A DNA stretch of 64,000 nucleotides from Bacteroidota bacterium. Its GTDB lineage: Bacteria > Bacteroidota > Bacteroidia > Flavobacteriales > Weeksellaceae. This document shows, piece after piece, positions 63,437 to 64,000 of the stretch (position 1 is the first letter of the stretch; every line of letters begins with the position of its first letter). A program made the translations under genes and the position numbers. Under the pieces are notes generated by a model that ran no database searches, was not told the DNA's origin, and worked only from the letters and a program-made list of their open reading frames with translations. The stretch spans positions 1 through 64,000 of the forward strand of contig JAEWOD010000020.1 in the NCBI GenBank assembly GCA_023461035.1, in the 5' to 3' direction.

Positions 63437-63444
63437 CAAAAGTA
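63437..63444 (-). promoter_or_regulatory. -7 box (TACTTTTG) for sucC
   Basis: The minus strand reads TACTTTTG 20 bases before the sucC ATG, an exact TAnnTTTG match. Confidence 0.5.
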
Positions 63445-63516
63445 AGAATTCTATTGGATTTTAACTATTTAATCCCAATTGATTTTGGTCAAGGCAAGAT
63501 AATGTATGAACAGAGA

Positions 63517-63553
63517 AAAAGATTCCGGAATTATTTTACCGGAATCTTAGTTT
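63517..63553 (-). terminator. Terminator after the right-end small genes
   Basis: AAGATTCCGG and CCGGAATCTT form a perfect 10-bp stem with loop AATTATTTTA; on the minus strand it is followed by TTTTC. It lies 7 bases past the stop of the 58-residue gene and supports a minus-strand transcript coming from the right edge. Confidence 0.82.
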
Positions 63554-63559
63554 TATGGG

Positions 63560-63736
63560 TTAACTCCCTGTTTTATTCTTATTTTCCATCTCTTTTATTC
63601 TCATCTCAAGATACCTGTTTAATTTTTTGTAAATTTTTACAACAAAATAAACAAGAAAAATCAAAATTAATAATCCAACGACTTGAAAAATCATTAGACT
63701 CCAGCTAAAGTCATTTACTACTATTGTATCTTCCAT
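63560..63736 (-). CDS. Small single-span membrane protein
   Basis: An ORF of 58 residues: an acidic N-terminus (MEDTIVVNDFSW), one membrane helix (about 15-33, MIFQVVGLLILIFLVYFVV), then a basic amphipathic tail (KIYKKLNRYLEMRIKEMEN). The topology, the terminator just downstream and the gene 12 bp upstream in the same direction support it. No family recognised. Confidence 0.6.
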   Translation of the reverse strand: MEDTIVVNDFSWSLMIFQVVGLLILIFLVYFVVKIYKKLNRYLEMRIKEMENKNKTGS

Positions 63737-63747
63737 GATTAAATTTT

Positions 63748-64000
63748 TTAATACTTCAGGATATTAGTCACTGCGTCCTGTTCTTTTATTTCTACACCTG
63801 AAAAGTAAATCATAGGATTGTCATCATACTTTAATGTTATTTCTGGAGGTTCTACAAAAAAGTCAATTGTATACGTAGCATCTACAAATTTTATATCCAA
63901 AGGATTATCTTGTGCAATAATTTTTTTTGTTAAACTCATTATGATAACACCTTGCTTTTGGTTACAATCCCATTTCCAATTTACCGAATTGACTTGAAAG
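63748..64000 (-). CDS. Hypothetical protein, 5' end outside window
   Basis: The frame is open to the right edge of the window. An internal ATG at 63939 would give 63 residues, but the upstream codons (VNWKWDCNQKQGVII before MSLTKK) read like protein, so the gene is probably longer and cut. The visible C-terminal part is strand-rich (DATYTIDFFVEPPEITLKYDDNPMIYFSG in pieces). No family recognised. Confidence 0.5.
   Translation of the reverse strand, partial: FQVNSVNWKWDCNQKQGVIIMSLTKKIIAQDNPLDIKFVDATYTIDFFVEPPEITLKYDDNPMIYFSGVEIKEQDAVTNILKY

Noticed and set aside
63454..63708. 84-codon plus-strand ORF near the right end
   Set aside because: It runs through a terminator and is antisense to the better-supported 58-residue membrane protein.

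Overview
This window is chromosomal DNA from a member of the Bacteroidota, very probably the class Flavobacteriia. The evidence is a low G+C content, repeated TAnnTTTG promoter -7 boxes of the Bacteroidota type lying 15-40 nt before start codons, a type IX secretion sorting domain, outer-membrane proteins of this phylum, an FtsZ with a long acidic linker, and a meso-diaminopimelate-type MurE (DNPR motif). The genus cannot be fixed from the sequence alone. No rRNA, tRNA, CRISPR array, phage or intact insertion sequence was seen.

Layout. 1-3580 is the 3' part of a large Het-C-like gene cut by the left edge. 3971-12580 holds rpoB, rpoC and a DUF3467 gene, with a related ~90 bp hairpin repeat on each side of rpoC. 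12730-16086 holds a membrane protein with an unexplained C-terminal domain, a tiny membrane protein and a 2-oxoacid dehydrogenase E2. 16203-20107 (minus) is a trio of two paralogous diheme cytochrome lipoproteins around a secreted FG-GAP/ASPIC protein. 20229-23797 has an Smr protein, a MITE-like element and an M1-peptidase-like protein that has lost its zinc ligands. 23808-27342 (minus) is dCMP deaminase, CtpA, XerD and a toxin-antitoxin pair. 27558-34820 (minus) is the cell-elongation operon mreB-mreC-mreD-mrdA-rodA plus an aspartyl protease. 34984-42719 is mixed: NlpC/P60 hydrolase, O-methyltransferase, CoA-transferase subunits A and B split by a four-helix-bundle gene, a CPXCG mini-protein, a cell-surface-type protein, an ABC permease and tail-specific protease. 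42814-46070 has surE, a lipoprotein, aroQ, engB and an alpha/beta hydrolase.

46304-61486 is a compact division and cell-wall (dcw) cluster: mraZ, rsmH, ftsL, ftsI, murE, mraY, murD, ftsW, murG, murC, ftsQ, ftsA, ftsZ. Genes overlap or lie a few bases apart and a strong terminator follows ftsZ. Three GTGGT/ATGGT boxes at exact 10-bp spacing before mraZ look like the MraZ operator. MurE, MraY, MurD, MurG and MurC supply lipid II precursors; FtsW/FtsI polymerise and cross-link at the septum organised by FtsZ/FtsA/FtsQ/FtsL; RodA/PBP2/MreBCD do the equivalent for the lateral wall. The window ends with a MazG-like pyrophosphohydrolase, sucC, a 58-residue membrane protein and a partial gene running off the right edge.

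Most of the window is conserved housekeeping DNA. The accessory signals are the Het-C-like gene next to rpoB, several families of short non-coding repeats placed right after stop codons, the gene inserted between the CoA-transferase subunits, and the cytochrome/FG-GAP trio.
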